A stretch of 64,000 nt of DNA from CBDCWT01 sp965223305 (GCA_965223305.1 CBDCWT010000007.1:62001-126000), one strand, 5' to 3'; positions 42,516 through 51,950 are shown, numbered from the stretch's first letter. Translations and numbers: made by a program. The notes: a model not told the origin generated them from the letters alone.

Positions 42516-43445
42516 ATGACGTGGAAAAAACTCGGTCGAGTGTTCTATCCCTGCGGCCAGCGCCCGTGGATGCAATCTCACGCGGCAGTTCCGGTTCCTT
42601 TGCGGTTGGACCGAGATCGCTATCGGGTCTACTTTGGAACTCGCGATCGCGACAATCATCCGCGGGCGGGATATGTGGAATTCGACATCCAATCGCCGCA
42701 GAAGATCTTGAGAATCTCAGAAGACTTCGTGCTGGGACGAGGGCCACGAGGTTTCTTCGATCACAACGGCGTCTACCCCGGCCCGATCATTGCCCACAAC
42801 CATCAACTGCTGATGTACTACATCGGACGGATCAACGGCGAACCGCCCCTGTACTACATGTCGATCGGGTTGGCGAGCAGCCGTGATGGCGGCGAGACGT
42901 TTCATCGGGAGCTGCGCGCGCCGCTGATGGGAAGAAGTGAATACGATCCTTGGATGACCTCGACGCCATTCATCTTGGTCGAGGACGGCCTGTGGAGGAT
43001 GTGGTATCTTTCCGGGTTGAGGTGGGATACGTCGCCGCACGGCGCTCACTCGTACTATCACATCAAGTACGCCGAGTCAGCTGACGGACGAAATTGGAAG
43101 AGAGAAGGACGTGTCTGCGTCGAGTTGCGCGAGAGCGAGCAAGAGACGAACATTGCCAGCCCGACGGTGATCAAAGAGAACGGGCTCTATCGGATGTGGT
43201 ACTCATCCGTGGCGGGCAGCGGTTACCGGATTGGCTATGCCGAGTCGGACGACGGTTACTCCTGGACGCGCAAGGATGACGCAGTGGGCATCGACGTTTC
43301 TCCTTCCGGTTGGGACTCCGAGGCGATGGCTTACCCCAATGTCTTTAGGCACGAGGGTCGCAATTATATGCTCTACAGCGGGAACGGCTGCGGGCGAGCA
43401 GGATTTGGCTTGGCGGTCGAGTCCACAGGGGGTGTGGATGAGTGA
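42516..43445 (+). CDS. Five-bladed beta-propeller, glycoside hydrolase GH43/GH32/GH117-like
   Basis: A 309-residue protein of the GH43/GH32/GH68-like five-bladed fold (VPLRLDRDRYRVYFGTRDRD, DNHPRAGYVEFDI, WMTSTPFILVEDGLWRMWYLSG, SPTVIKENGLYRMWYSS, WDSEAMAYPNVFRHEGRNYMLYSGNG). Proteins of this type in polysaccharide clusters may be glycosidases, phosphorylases or non-enzymatic binders; a catalytic acid pair was not assigned. The ATG at 42516 is used, and earlier TTG (42489) and GTG (42495) codons overlap the PhyH stop. Its own stop overlaps the next gene. Confidence 0.75.
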   Translation: MTWKKLGRVFYPCGQRPWMQSHAAVPVPLRLDRDRYRVYFGTRDRDNHPRAGYVEFDIQSPQKILRISEDFVLGRGPRGFFDHNGVYPGPIIAHNHQLLMYYIGRINGEPPLYYMSIGLASSRDGGETFHRELRAPLMGRSEYDPWMTSTPFILVEDGLWRMWYLSGLRWDTSPHGAHSYYHIKYAESADGRNWKREGRVCVELRESEQETNIASPTVIKENGLYRMWYSSVAGSGYRIGYAESDDGYSWTRKDDAVGIDVSPSGWDSEAMAYPNVFRHEGRNYMLYSGNGCGRAGFGLAVESTGGVDE

Positions 43446-44160
43446 GGTGGCCATCACGTTGGATATGGATTGGGTCCCCGACTGCGTTATCGACTCAGTG
43501 GCCGAGCTGCTGACGGACGCCAAGGTCCGATCGACCTGGTTTGTGACACATAGCAGCTCGGCTGTAGACCGCTTGAGAGCGCGCCCGGAGCTATTTGAAT
43601 TGGGGATTCATCCCAACTTCATGGAGGGCTCGACGCACGGCGCGAACCCACTCGAGGTGATCCACCACTGCCGGCAACTGGTGCCGGAAGCCGTCTCGAT
43701 GCGTACGCACGGGTTAGCTCAATCGGCAAGGCTGCATCAGCTCGTGCTGGCGGAGACCGACATCTGGGTCGATTCATCGATCTTTCTGCCGCGCATGCCC
43801 CACATCGTCCCCGTCACGTACGATCGTGCCGAAACAACCTTGGTGCGAATTCCGTTTTATTGGGAAGACTATTTCGAGATGGAACGGTCGGAGTCATGTT
43901 GGCAGCTGGCGGGCCACGACACACCAGGACTACAAGTGTTCAGCTTTCATCCCGTGCACGTTTACTTGAATTCCTCGGATCCGAACAACTACGCTGGCGT
44001 CAAAGAGCGTGGTCCTCTGCAACAGCTGTCGGCTGCTGAGCTGGCGCCATTCGTGCAGCGCGGGCCCGGCACCCGTACCATGTTTCACGAGGTGGTTCGA
44101 GTGATGCAATCGCAGGGCGGCGGCTCGCGACTTCGCGACATCGCCGTGAAGTTCCGATGA
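43438..44160 (+). CDS. Polysaccharide deacetylase (NodB-type) family protein
   Basis: A 240-residue protein beginning MSEVAITLDMDWVPD, where the DMD pair is the metal-binding start of the NodB fold. It continues TDAKVRSTWFVTHSS, LFELGIHPNF (the His motif), MRTHGLAQSARLHQL and FSFHPVHVYL. NodB enzymes remove N- or O-acetyl groups from sugars. ATG 43438 lies inside the end of the propeller gene with AGGGGGTGTGG before it, so translation is coupled; the longer open frame upstream is not protein-like. It overlaps the next gene by ATGA. Confidence 0.8.
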   Translation: MSEVAITLDMDWVPDCVIDSVAELLTDAKVRSTWFVTHSSSAVDRLRARPELFELGIHPNFMEGSTHGANPLEVIHHCRQLVPEAVSMRTHGLAQSARLHQLVLAETDIWVDSSIFLPRMPHIVPVTYDRAETTLVRIPFYWEDYFEMERSESCWQLAGHDTPGLQVFSFHPVHVYLNSSDPNNYAGVKERGPLQQLSAAELAPFVQRGPGTRTMFHEVVRVMQSQGGGSRLRDIAVKFR

Positions 44161-45260
44161 CCCAAGCCTCGCGAGGTCGCCTCGACCGCATCCTCAAAGA
44201 GAGCATCGAGGTGCACCATCTCAATCTGGCCGGGTTGACGGTGCTCACCGAAGCAGCCTCAGGCCCGTACCTACACACGCCGATTTTGGCGGCCCTTGCC
44301 GGCGCCGACCAAGTCCACGCAGTTACCGCCGACTCGAGGTACGGCAGCAAGGAACGAGTCAAGCAGGAAACACTGCAGGCTGCGGCTCGTTGGGGAGTCG
44401 ATAGCCGGATCGAGGTTTTTTTTGAAAAGCGGCCGCACTGCATCGCGGAAAGTGACCTAGTGACCAATACCGGCTTCGTGCGTCCCATCGACCGCGACAT
44501 GATCGCGCAGCTGAAGCCAACTGCCGTGGTGGCACTCATGTGGGAGACCTGGGAATACCGCCCAGACGAGATCGACCTTGCAGCCTGCAAAGAGCATGGT
44601 GTGCTCGTGTTGGGGACTGTTGAATCCCGGCCGCCGGTGGAGATGTATCCCTACTCGGGTTACTGCGCGATGAAGATGTTGTTCGAGCTGGGTCTGGAGG
44701 GTTACAGGACACGGACGCTTCTATTGGGAGGCCAACAGGGCCTGGCAGCGAGCATCTATCGTCACTTTCGCCAATTGGATATGGAGGTTACCTGGTTTTC
44801 AGACGCGGATACGCAAAGCCGGCCCTACAAAGAACTGCGCTCTCACTTCATGCAGGCAGGGGCCGCCTATGATGCGCTGCTGGTCGCCGAACACGCCGAC
44901 CCGATTCGACTGCTGGGTTCCGACGGATTGTTAACTTACGACGAGCTGCAGCAGATCAATCCAGCGATACGAATCGGTATGATCGCGGGCAATGTGGAGA
45001 TCGCCGGTCTGAAACGCTCGGGCCTGCACTACTTTCCGGAAGCGATTCAAGACTTCGGGTATCTCAGCTACCAGCCGTACCACCTTGGTCCGCGGCCGAT
45101 CCTCGAACTCTACGCGGCCGGGTTAGCGGTCGGACAAGCCATGTCCGCCGCACGGCGTGCTGGAATGGCAGTGGTGGACGCCGCCAGCTACGCGATACAA
45201 CATTCGCCGGCTATGGACTTTCTCGGCGACGACGCCTGGTTGCAGCAGGGGTCGGAGTAG
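44157..45260 (+). CDS. Rossmann-type (NAD-dependent dehydrogenase/SAHH-like) protein of the same cluster
   Basis: A 367-residue protein with a two-lobed Rossmann appearance resembling D-isomer dehydrogenases or SAHH-like folds. The first lobe reads LNLAGLTVLTEAASGPYLHTPILAALAGAD...VHAVTADSRYG; the second reads TRTLLLGGQQGLAASIYRHFRQLDMEVTWFSDAD. Later come LVAEHADPIRLLGSDG and IAGLKRSGLHYFPEAIQD. The first lobe's glycine pattern is not classic GxGxxG. Such proteins occur in surface-sugar gene clusters, but the reaction is unknown. ATGA overlap with the deacetylase gene makes it the fourth member of the unit. Confidence 0.65.
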   Translation: MTQASRGRLDRILKESIEVHHLNLAGLTVLTEAASGPYLHTPILAALAGADQVHAVTADSRYGSKERVKQETLQAAARWGVDSRIEVFFEKRPHCIAESDLVTNTGFVRPIDRDMIAQLKPTAVVALMWETWEYRPDEIDLAACKEHGVLVLGTVESRPPVEMYPYSGYCAMKMLFELGLEGYRTRTLLLGGQQGLAASIYRHFRQLDMEVTWFSDADTQSRPYKELRSHFMQAGAAYDALLVAEHADPIRLLGSDGLLTYDELQQINPAIRIGMIAGNVEIAGLKRSGLHYFPEAIQDFGYLSYQPYHLGPRPILELYAAGLAVGQAMSAARRAGMAVVDAASYAIQHSPAMDFLGDDAWLQQGSE

Positions 45261-45298
45261 CTCGCCGCGCGAGTCATCCGGGATGCGCCGCCGGAGAC

Positions 45299-45973
45299 TC
45301 AGTCTTGCGGGTTGTCACGGTTCAGCTGTTGACGTAGTTCCGCCAGCTCAAGTTCCAAACGAGCGGCGCGACGCTCCGCGGCGACTCGCGCCGCTTCGTG
45401 CGCTTCGGCGACTGTGCGGAGCACCTCTCTAGTTTGACTGTCGAGCACCACGAGCTGGTTGTCTGCAAGCTGGAACGTGACGCCGATAGATTTGCAGGCG
45501 ATTTCATCGTTCACGCCCGCTGTGATCCGTCGGTATTTTGCGCCGTCAAGCCAAAACCCCTGCAATGGCGGGCTCAAGTAGTCGCCCGTGGGATCGAACA
45601 GCACGTATTCTTCCACTCCCAAACTCTGGTAGATGTCAGGCTTAGTGCGCCGATCGGCGCTCCGGCTGCTGCGTGAGGTCACTTCGACAACCAGATTGGG
45701 GACCCGGTCTTCTTCCCAGATCTTGAACGTGCGCCGCTGTCCCGGATCGCAGTCGAGCACGACAAACAGGTCCGGTACGACAAACTCGCTAGGATTGCCC
45801 TCTTCGTAGTACAACAACAGATCGCTCGCCACATAGACGCGCTGCGACCGGTAGTAATAGCGAAACAGGTCCAGCAGCCGGATCATCCAGTCGCGATGCA
45901 GATCGGTTTCACCCATTGGCCTGCCGTCCGACTCGGCATAGACAATCCCGTTAGATGTCGTCGTACGGGGCAT
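45299..45973 (-). CDS. Uma2-family (PD-(D/E)XK-like) protein
   Basis: A 224-residue protein with the DUF820/Uma2 restriction-endonuclease-like fold: VYVASDLLLYYEEGNPSEFVVPDLFVVLD and then PNLVVEVTSRSS (the E-x-T-S active-site strand) and YQSLGVEEYVLFDP. The end is a coiled coil (RVAAERRAARLELELAELRQQL). These proteins are very numerous in cyanobacteria and planctomycetes, and their DNA target is unknown. ATG 45973 has GAGAG upstream. It converges on the four-gene cluster. Confidence 0.88.
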   Translation of the reverse strand: MPRTTTSNGIVYAESDGRPMGETDLHRDWMIRLLDLFRYYYRSQRVYVASDLLLYYEEGNPSEFVVPDLFVVLDCDPGQRRTFKIWEEDRVPNLVVEVTSRSSRSADRRTKPDIYQSLGVEEYVLFDPTGDYLSPPLQGFWLDGAKYRRITAGVNDEIACKSIGVTFQLADNQLVVLDSQTREVLRTVAEAHEAARVAAERRAARLELELAELRQQLNRDNPQD

Positions 45974-46089
45974 GGGTTCATCTCTCAAAGCACTACTACT
46001 CGTCCAATACTCAATACTATGTACGTGGATTCCTCCAGGCAACGTTCGTAGCCGGGCTTAACTCGCGAAGTTCGTCGCGAGAGGGCAGC

Positions 46090-46689
46090 TCATCCGCGTC
46101 CAGATTGTTGACCGAAGGGTGCCGGGATCTCCAGTTCTTTGCGCAACTTCTGGATGGCTTTGTATTTTTCGTCGCTGACCCGAGCAGTTGTCATTTTCAA
46201 GCGATCCGCGACCTCTGGGATACGCCATCCTTCCCGGATCAGGCTGAGGATTCGGAGCTGCCGGTCGCTCAAACACCGTTGAGCTGCCGCGGCGATTTCA
46301 GGCCAGGCGGACTCGGCGTGCTCAGTGGAATCGCCAGCCAGTCCGTCTTGAAAGTGAACCAGCCTAGGGCTGCGCCGCCACCGCTGGATGATCCGCCAGA
46401 CGGTCCGGTTTAGCTCACGTCGTTCGCGGGATTCGCGGTCGCAGAGCGCCACATCCAGCTTCTCGGACGAGATTCGCTCGATCAACTCGACGACGGCCTG
46501 CTGGGTGCAGTCGGACCACTCTTGCCGACGAATCCCGGCGTTCCGCCAGCTAGTTTGGCAGTAGCTCTGGAGGTTTCGGACGGTTTGAGTTTCGGGTGCC
46601 GCGGGCGCGGAGCTGCCGACCGCTGCTGCGACCGCCACCGTGCAGGCTGCGACCGCCCAACTCTTGTCTACGGAACGACGATTTGCCAT
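46090..46689 (-). CDS. Sigma-70/ECF-like protein with N-terminal membrane segment
   Basis: A 199-residue protein. The first 35 residues are a signal-anchor-like stretch (KSWAVAACTVAVAAAVGSSAPAA). The middle has a sigma region 2-like helix (QQAVVELIERISSEKLDV). The end is a region 4 HTH (CLSDRQLRILSLIREGWRIPEVADRLKMTTARVSDEKYKAIQKLRKEL). ECF factors are normally soluble, so a hydrophobic N-terminus on such a protein is odd. GGAGAGT before the ATG is a good ribosome site. It lies 79 nt downstream of the two GTPase genes. Confidence 0.7.
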   Translation of the reverse strand: MANRRSVDKSWAVAACTVAVAAAVGSSAPAAPETQTVRNLQSYCQTSWRNAGIRRQEWSDCTQQAVVELIERISSEKLDVALCDRESRERRELNRTVWRIIQRWRRSPRLVHFQDGLAGDSTEHAESAWPEIAAAAQRCLSDRQLRILSLIREGWRIPEVADRLKMTTARVSDEKYKAIQKLRKELEIPAPFGQQSGRG

Positions 46690-46768
46690 AGGTACTCTCC
46701 GGATAGATCCAGCATGGTCACTTTATCCTATCGGCAACGGACAAGAATCCGACCTGTCTCGCTTTCAA

Positions 46769-48103
46769 CTACGGATCGGCGTGCCGGTTTTGTGAGATTT
46801 TCTTGCGGATTTCGTCTCGGAGCCGCTGCAACACGGATTCCTTGTCGGTTTCCTCCAGAATCCTCTGCACGACCGCTTTGGGGCCTTCACCACCCCAGGA
46901 GGCACCGTGCTCAAAAAAGTACTTAGCAGATTGGCCCACGATATAGGAGCCGAAACCCGCTGCGGCCCCCTGGGGCACTGCGGTCAAGATCGTGCCGTAG
47001 CCGAGGGTCAAGGCCTTGAAGGCCATCGCGGTGAGTCCTGTTCCAATCTCAGCTAGCATGGCTAGGCCGGCGGCTTGGCCGATCGAGGTAGCCAAGCCGC
47101 GGGCGTGCATCCACGACATTTCCAGGCCATAGATATGTGCCAACGTGGCGACCATCGTGCCGTCGACCGCGACTCCACCCAGTGTGTCTACTCCGGGTAT
47201 CGGGTTAAGCGCAACTGCGGCAGACTTCAAGACGGCGTAGCTCCAAATCGTCTGGTTGGCCTGCTTGGCGCGCAACTGTACGCGCAAGGAAGCGATGCGG
47301 TCCGATTTGTCTGCCGCAAACATGGCCGCATTCAGAGCGAGTAGTGCGTCTCCGTCTCGGTCGAGCACTTCCAGAATCCTCGCCTTGAGGCGCTCGACGT
47401 CTGCTGGGGGTTTGCGCCACTCGTTGCGCGTCCCCGTAGCGGATTCGATGACGTACTCGACTTCACGGGGATTGGCGGCCGTGGTGACCAAGTCGCTGGC
47501 CGGGATGAGGTCGTGTAACCGCTCGTTGCGGAGAACGTCGACCAGCCGCTCCTGTTCCTCCGGCGTGTAGAGATCGATCTTGTTGAGGACCACGATGAGC
47601 GGCTTTTGGATGCTGGCCAATCGGGTCAGCGCGGAGAACTCGGTGTCGTTCAGGTCGGAGTCTGTCACAAACAGAATCAGATCGGCCCGCTGGGCTGCGT
47701 CGAGCGCTAGGTCGGCGCGTTGACCGCCGTTCACCTCATTCAGGCCGGGTGTATCGACGAGCACGACTTCAGAGTTCGACAGACCGGGAACGCGATACCC
47801 GGTCCCTTCCCAGGCAACTTGCCAGACTTCTTTTGTCCAGCCGCCTTGCACGTCGACCGCAGTGACTTCACGACCGATAAGTGCATTGACCAATGCCGAC
47901 TTGCCAGTGCTGATTTCGCCGAACACCACGATCTCGACCCGTCCGGTGCTCAACTTGTGCAGCATTTCTTGCAGCTGTCCCAGATCGCGGCGCAGAGCTG
48001 CTTTTTCGTCATCGGAACAGTTGCGCAGCTTGCTCAGCGTCTGCTCGAGAGAACCGATCGCTCGTTGGTAGTTTTGATCGTGGTCTACAGCGACAGTATT
48101 CAT
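46769..48103 (-). CDS. Dynamin/Era-like GTPase with DUF697 domain
   Basis: A 444-residue GTPase. G1 is FGEISTGKSALVNALIG (62-69), G3 DTPGLNEVNGG, G4 VVLNKIDLY; G2 lies in VDVQGGWTKE. The C-terminal part has the DUF697 hydrophobic helices (ALNPIPGVDTLGGVAVDGTMVATLAHIYG, and TAMAFKALTLGYGTIL). These proteins associate with the membrane and are thought to monitor stress or shape. A paralogous GTPase gene lies 75 nt upstream, and the pair probably works together. Confidence 0.85.
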   Translation of the reverse strand: MNTVAVDHDQNYQRAIGSLEQTLSKLRNCSDDEKAALRRDLGQLQEMLHKLSTGRVEIVVFGEISTGKSALVNALIGREVTAVDVQGGWTKEVWQVAWEGTGYRVPGLSNSEVVLVDTPGLNEVNGGQRADLALDAAQRADLILFVTDSDLNDTEFSALTRLASIQKPLIVVLNKIDLYTPEEQERLVDVLRNERLHDLIPASDLVTTAANPREVEYVIESATGTRNEWRKPPADVERLKARILEVLDRDGDALLALNAAMFAADKSDRIASLRVQLRAKQANQTIWSYAVLKSAAVALNPIPGVDTLGGVAVDGTMVATLAHIYGLEMSWMHARGLATSIGQAAGLAMLAEIGTGLTAMAFKALTLGYGTILTAVPQGAAAGFGSYIVGQSAKYFFEHGASWGGEGPKAVVQRILEETDKESVLQRLRDEIRKKISQNRHADP

Positions 48104-48178
48104 GAGAGGTCCCTTCGGCGACGGATGACCTTCCGGGACAGATTCCCCCAGGCAACGCGATCGGCGGGCAAGGTCGAG

Positions 48179-49753
48179 TTATTCTCGATGGTCATGGTCG
48201 GATTCGACAAGGCGGTGCCGAGCGGCTTGTACAAGACGACGGAGTTCGTCGAGCGTCGTCAACCGTTCCCACTCGCGGCGAGCGATTCTGGCGAGCCCAC
48301 CCTCGGGGTGCTGCATTTCGTCCTTGAAGTACTGCACGAAGACTGCGCCGATCCAGCGAGTGATGAGCGCTTGGACGAGCCCCTGCAGCATCCCCCCGGC
48401 GAAGGTACCGATGCCGGGCACGGTCTTCAACAGCGAGGCGATCGCCGCGCTGACTGCCGGTGTCGCTGCGCTCACCCCCAAAATGCCGAGCAGGTTTTTT
48501 CCCAGCTGCCCCAGCAGCGTGACCGCGGTGTTCAGGTCGATTTCCTGGCGGTACACCTTGCCCAGGTCGACGACCATTTTGGTTGAGATCCCGCAGCCAG
48601 CCACCAGATCCAACACGGGAAACGGGCTCAAAGCCGCCGCGCTGCCGGCTCCCCACATGTACTTGTCGATGAGCTCCCAGGCGCGTTGATCGAGCGCCGC
48701 TTGGACTTTTTGCCGGGCTTCCTCGACGAGTCCCCGGGATTGCAACAGTAGGTTGGCGAGCAGAAGGTCGCGGCCGTCGCGTTCGACGATCTGCAACATG
48801 CGATCAGCCAGCGGTGCGATATCGATCGGCACCTCGACCTCTTCATCAACGGAATCGCCTCCGGACAGCACACGCACGCGCTGCCGAGTCGTGGTTCTGG
48901 AGCGGACGGCAACGATGTCCTCAGGTTGAACGAAAGCATCAATTTGTCCGGCAATCTGGTCCAGCAGACGTGTTCGCTCGCGGCTGTCGTACCAATCTTC
49001 TTTGTTTAGGCAGACGAGCACGCGCTTCTCCATCTGACCCAGCCGGCTGACTAGATCATGCTCCCAGTGACGCAGAGGGCCGTCGACGACCACCAGCACA
49101 AGATCCGCATCTTTGGCGGCTTCGGTCGAGATGCCCCCCCGTTCGACCCCGTCGATTTCACCCAGTCCTGGGGTGTCGACGAGGTAGACCTGATCGATGC
49201 CCGGCCAGGGGATTTCATTCCGCTGAGCCGTCGTGCCGCCCCGCGCATCGGTGCGGAAGACCTCGCGACCGGCCAAGGCGTTCAGCAGCGACGACTTGCC
49301 GCTGGAGATAGCACCGAAGGCCACGATCTCCAGCCTCTGGCTCTCTCGTTTTTCTTCGATGCGTTTGGCTAATGGCTCAAGCTGTGCTTGCAGTTCTTCG
49401 GCCGTTGGCAGGTCTGAGCGAAGGCCACCTGCAGTGGCGAGGTTCTCCGCAATCTCCCGCTCTTTTTGCGAGGCGCTCAGCTGGCTTGGGTTCTTCTCTC
49501 GTTCCTGGCGCTGGTGCCGTTTGCGCTGCGTGCGCTTCCAAAGCCGCCAGAGGATCGTCCCGGTAGCTCCGAGCAGCAGCACGGCCCCGAGCGAGACAAC
49601 CGTCAGGTAGAGATAAACGAGCCAGCGGGGTCCAATCTGGGAGATTGCCTCGACGTGGCCTGCGATCCAGGATGGTAGTGCCACCAGCGCGGCACCCAAG
49701 ATCGCGACCACAATGAACAGCATCAGGCCGGTGGTTTTGCTAGGAGGCGGCAT
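48179..49753 (-). CDS. Membrane-anchored GTPase with DUF697 domain
   Basis: A 524-residue GTPase with two N-terminal membrane helices (LMLFIVVAILGAALVALPSW and LVYLYLTVVSLGAVLLLGAT) and a charged Lys/Arg segment. G1 is FGAISSGKSSLLNALAG, G3 is DTPGLGEIDGV, G4 is CLNKEDWY (NKED instead of the usual NKxD form with Ile/Leu). A DUF697-like region follows (AALSPFPVLDLVAGCGISTKMVVDLGKVY). It is the upstream partner of the 444-residue GTPase. Confidence 0.85.
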   Translation of the reverse strand: MPPPSKTTGLMLFIVVAILGAALVALPSWIAGHVEAISQIGPRWLVYLYLTVVSLGAVLLLGATGTILWRLWKRTQRKRHQRQEREKNPSQLSASQKEREIAENLATAGGLRSDLPTAEELQAQLEPLAKRIEEKRESQRLEIVAFGAISSGKSSLLNALAGREVFRTDARGGTTAQRNEIPWPGIDQVYLVDTPGLGEIDGVERGGISTEAAKDADLVLVVVDGPLRHWEHDLVSRLGQMEKRVLVCLNKEDWYDSRERTRLLDQIAGQIDAFVQPEDIVAVRSRTTTRQRVRVLSGGDSVDEEVEVPIDIAPLADRMLQIVERDGRDLLLANLLLQSRGLVEEARQKVQAALDQRAWELIDKYMWGAGSAAALSPFPVLDLVAGCGISTKMVVDLGKVYRQEIDLNTAVTLLGQLGKNLLGILGVSAATPAVSAAIASLLKTVPGIGTFAGGMLQGLVQALITRWIGAVFVQYFKDEMQHPEGGLARIARREWERLTTLDELRRLVQAARHRLVESDHDHRE

Positions 49754-50087
49754 GGGAGTCCTTCGCCCTGATGCGGACGAATCTGCCAGATTCTGGCTCG
49801 AGCCGGGAAGTAGAAGAGTTCAACTGAAAAAGAAAAGTGGGCACGCCCTTAATTAATTCGTCGTTCAGGACGGGGGATTGGGAACCGAATCACGAGACCG
49901 AACGGTCCACGGCACCGTCCCGCCGACTCGGCAAGTCCCCCCTTAGGGGACTATGATACCTCTTTCTCGGGAAAAACAGCTATTTCGGGTGGGGCCGGTA
50001 AACCCCCTGTCACCGGAACCCGTAAGATTACATGATACACACCGCGGGGGCCTTTCGAGGGATGCCATTCACGGGGGGTGACGTAAG
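49754..50087. other. Divergent intergenic region without recognised gene
   Basis: Contains an A/T-richer patch (about 49820-49865) that is a plausible promoter zone for the divergent GTPase and ABC-permease genes. No repeat family member or ATPase gene was found here. GGGGGGTGACGTAAG immediately precedes the TTG start of the permease. Confidence 0.4.
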
Positions 50088-51950
50088 TTGTTAGTCGGTC
50101 CGGTTTTCTCGCGCGAAGCGGCCACCGCGCCGCGGCGGCCACGCCACTACGTCCAGCGATCGATTTACGTGTTGGCGTTGTTGATTCTGATTTGCACCGC
50201 CTGGTTCGTCTTGGCGGGTACTCAGATCATCCGAAACGTGGGGGATATGGCCCGCTTTGGATCGGCCCTGTTTCAGATTTTGGCCCCGCTCCAGCTGGCC
50301 CTGGTCGCGTTCCTGGCCGCGTTCGGCGTGGGCAGTGCCGTCGCGCAAGAAAAGGACCGGCGTACGCTGATCCTCCTGCTGATGACCCGGATGACCAACA
50401 GCGAGTTGGTGCTGGGCAAACTACTGGCGAGCCTGTTGGATGTGCTCGCGATGCTGGCCGCCGCGCTTCCCGTGTTCTTGTTGATCACCCTGTTGGGTGG
50501 GGTTTCCCTCGAACAGGTCGGTCGCGTCTTTCTGGTGACGTTGACGACTGCGTTGGTGACCGGCAGCCTGGGTTCGACTTTGGCGCTCTGGCGTGAGAAG
50601 ACATTCCAGACGATCTCCATGACTGCGTTGGCGATTGTCCTCTGGGTGGCGTTCTGCGAGGTTGCCTATTCGGGGCTGTTGTTCGACAGCCTGGGTGGCG
50701 TGAGCTGTCAGGTTTTGGCCACTGGCTGTAGTCCGTTTCGGGCGATCCTGGTGGCTGCGATGCCGCGGGTTGCCAGCGAACCGTTGCTGGTGTTGCTCAG
50801 CGACGGAGTCAACTTGTACTTGCTGCAGTCTCTATTGGTGGCCGGGTTGCTGAACGCTTGCGCCATCTTGCGCGTGCGGGTTTGGAATCCGTCGCGGGAG
50901 GTGCGGCCCGGTCAAGCCGAGTCGGCGGAGGCCGAGTCGGCGAGCATTTGGGGGGCCGAGCACGATTTGCGCAGCGAGCGAGAGGCGTCTATGCCGGCGG
51001 AGGAAGCCCGCTCCGGGCACGTCGACGCGCGGCAGCGGACCGCTTCACGCCAGAGCCGGCGGGTTTGGGACAATCCGATCCTGTGGCGCGAAGTATGCAC
51101 GTGGGCCTATGGTCGCAAGGTCATGTTGGTCCGTTTGGCTTACCTGCTGTTGTTTGCGTTGGCCGCTGCGGGTTTGTACGGTTCGGCTGTCGCCGGAGAG
51201 GGAGTCCTGCCGGCCGGCGGTACCATCCTGCCGGCTGCTGCCAAGTCGCTGGCGCCTTTCTTCCTTGTCAGCCTGGTGATTGTCAATGCGCTGGCGGTCA
51301 ATTCGATTACCAATGAACGGGACGCGTTGGCGCTCGACCTGTTGCTGGTGACCGATCTGTCACCTCGGGAGTTCATTTTCGGCAAACTAGGCGGTGTGCT
51401 GTGGGTCACCCGCGAGATGGTCCTGTTGCCGATCGCGCTCTGCTTGGCGATGTGGTGGAGTGGCGGGATTCGTTTCGAGAATTTGGTTTATCTACTGGGC
51501 GGGCTGGTGGTGATGGACGTCTTCGTGACCATTTTGGGCATCCACTGCGGGATGACCTACGCGAATTCGCGGACGGCGATCAGCGTGAGCTTGGGGACCG
51601 TCTTCTTCCTGTTCGTGGGAGTGGTGACTTGTTTGGTGATCATGATTTCATTTAGCGGCTCGTTTCACGTGCAGTATGCTCCGTTCTTGGCATTTGTCGG
51701 CGGCGGCAGCATCGGTCTCTATGTCGCGCTCGGGTTCCGCAACCCTTCACCGGCGGTGTTCTGGTCGTCATTGTTGCTGCCGATTGCTACGTTCTTTGCT
51801 ATTGTCAGCTTTGTGCTAGGCAATCGCGAGTTGACCATTTTCCTAGTGATTGTGGGGATGTACGGTTTCACCACGCTGTCGATGATGGTTCCAGCGATTG
51901 CGGAGTTTGACATCGCGATGGGAAGGACCAAGACGGCGGCGGAGGAGTGA
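50088..51950 (+). CDS. ABC-2 type transporter permease
   Basis: A 620-residue protein made of two related ABC-2 permease halves, each with about six membrane helices, joined by a soluble charged linker (residues 265-320). Each half carries a conserved coupling-helix region: AQEKDRRTLILLLMTRMTNSELVLGKL in the first, NERDALALDLLLVTDLSPREFIFGKL in the second. It probably exports lipids or drugs, as a fused pair. TTG at 50088 was chosen because it starts VGPVFSREAATAPRRPRHYV, a planctomycete-conserved beginning; GGGGGTG is upstream. No ATPase gene is adjacent. Confidence 0.85.
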   Translation: MLVGPVFSREAATAPRRPRHYVQRSIYVLALLILICTAWFVLAGTQIIRNVGDMARFGSALFQILAPLQLALVAFLAAFGVGSAVAQEKDRRTLILLLMTRMTNSELVLGKLLASLLDVLAMLAAALPVFLLITLLGGVSLEQVGRVFLVTLTTALVTGSLGSTLALWREKTFQTISMTALAIVLWVAFCEVAYSGLLFDSLGGVSCQVLATGCSPFRAILVAAMPRVASEPLLVLLSDGVNLYLLQSLLVAGLLNACAILRVRVWNPSREVRPGQAESAEAESASIWGAEHDLRSEREASMPAEEARSGHVDARQRTASRQSRRVWDNPILWREVCTWAYGRKVMLVRLAYLLLFALAAAGLYGSAVAGEGVLPAGGTILPAAAKSLAPFFLVSLVIVNALAVNSITNERDALALDLLLVTDLSPREFIFGKLGGVLWVTREMVLLPIALCLAMWWSGGIRFENLVYLLGGLVVMDVFVTILGIHCGMTYANSRTAISVSLGTVFFLFVGVVTCLVIMISFSGSFHVQYAPFLAFVGGGSIGLYVALGFRNPSPAVFWSSLLLPIATFFAIVSFVLGNRELTIFLVIVGMYGFTTLSMMVPAIAEFDIAMGRTKTAAEE

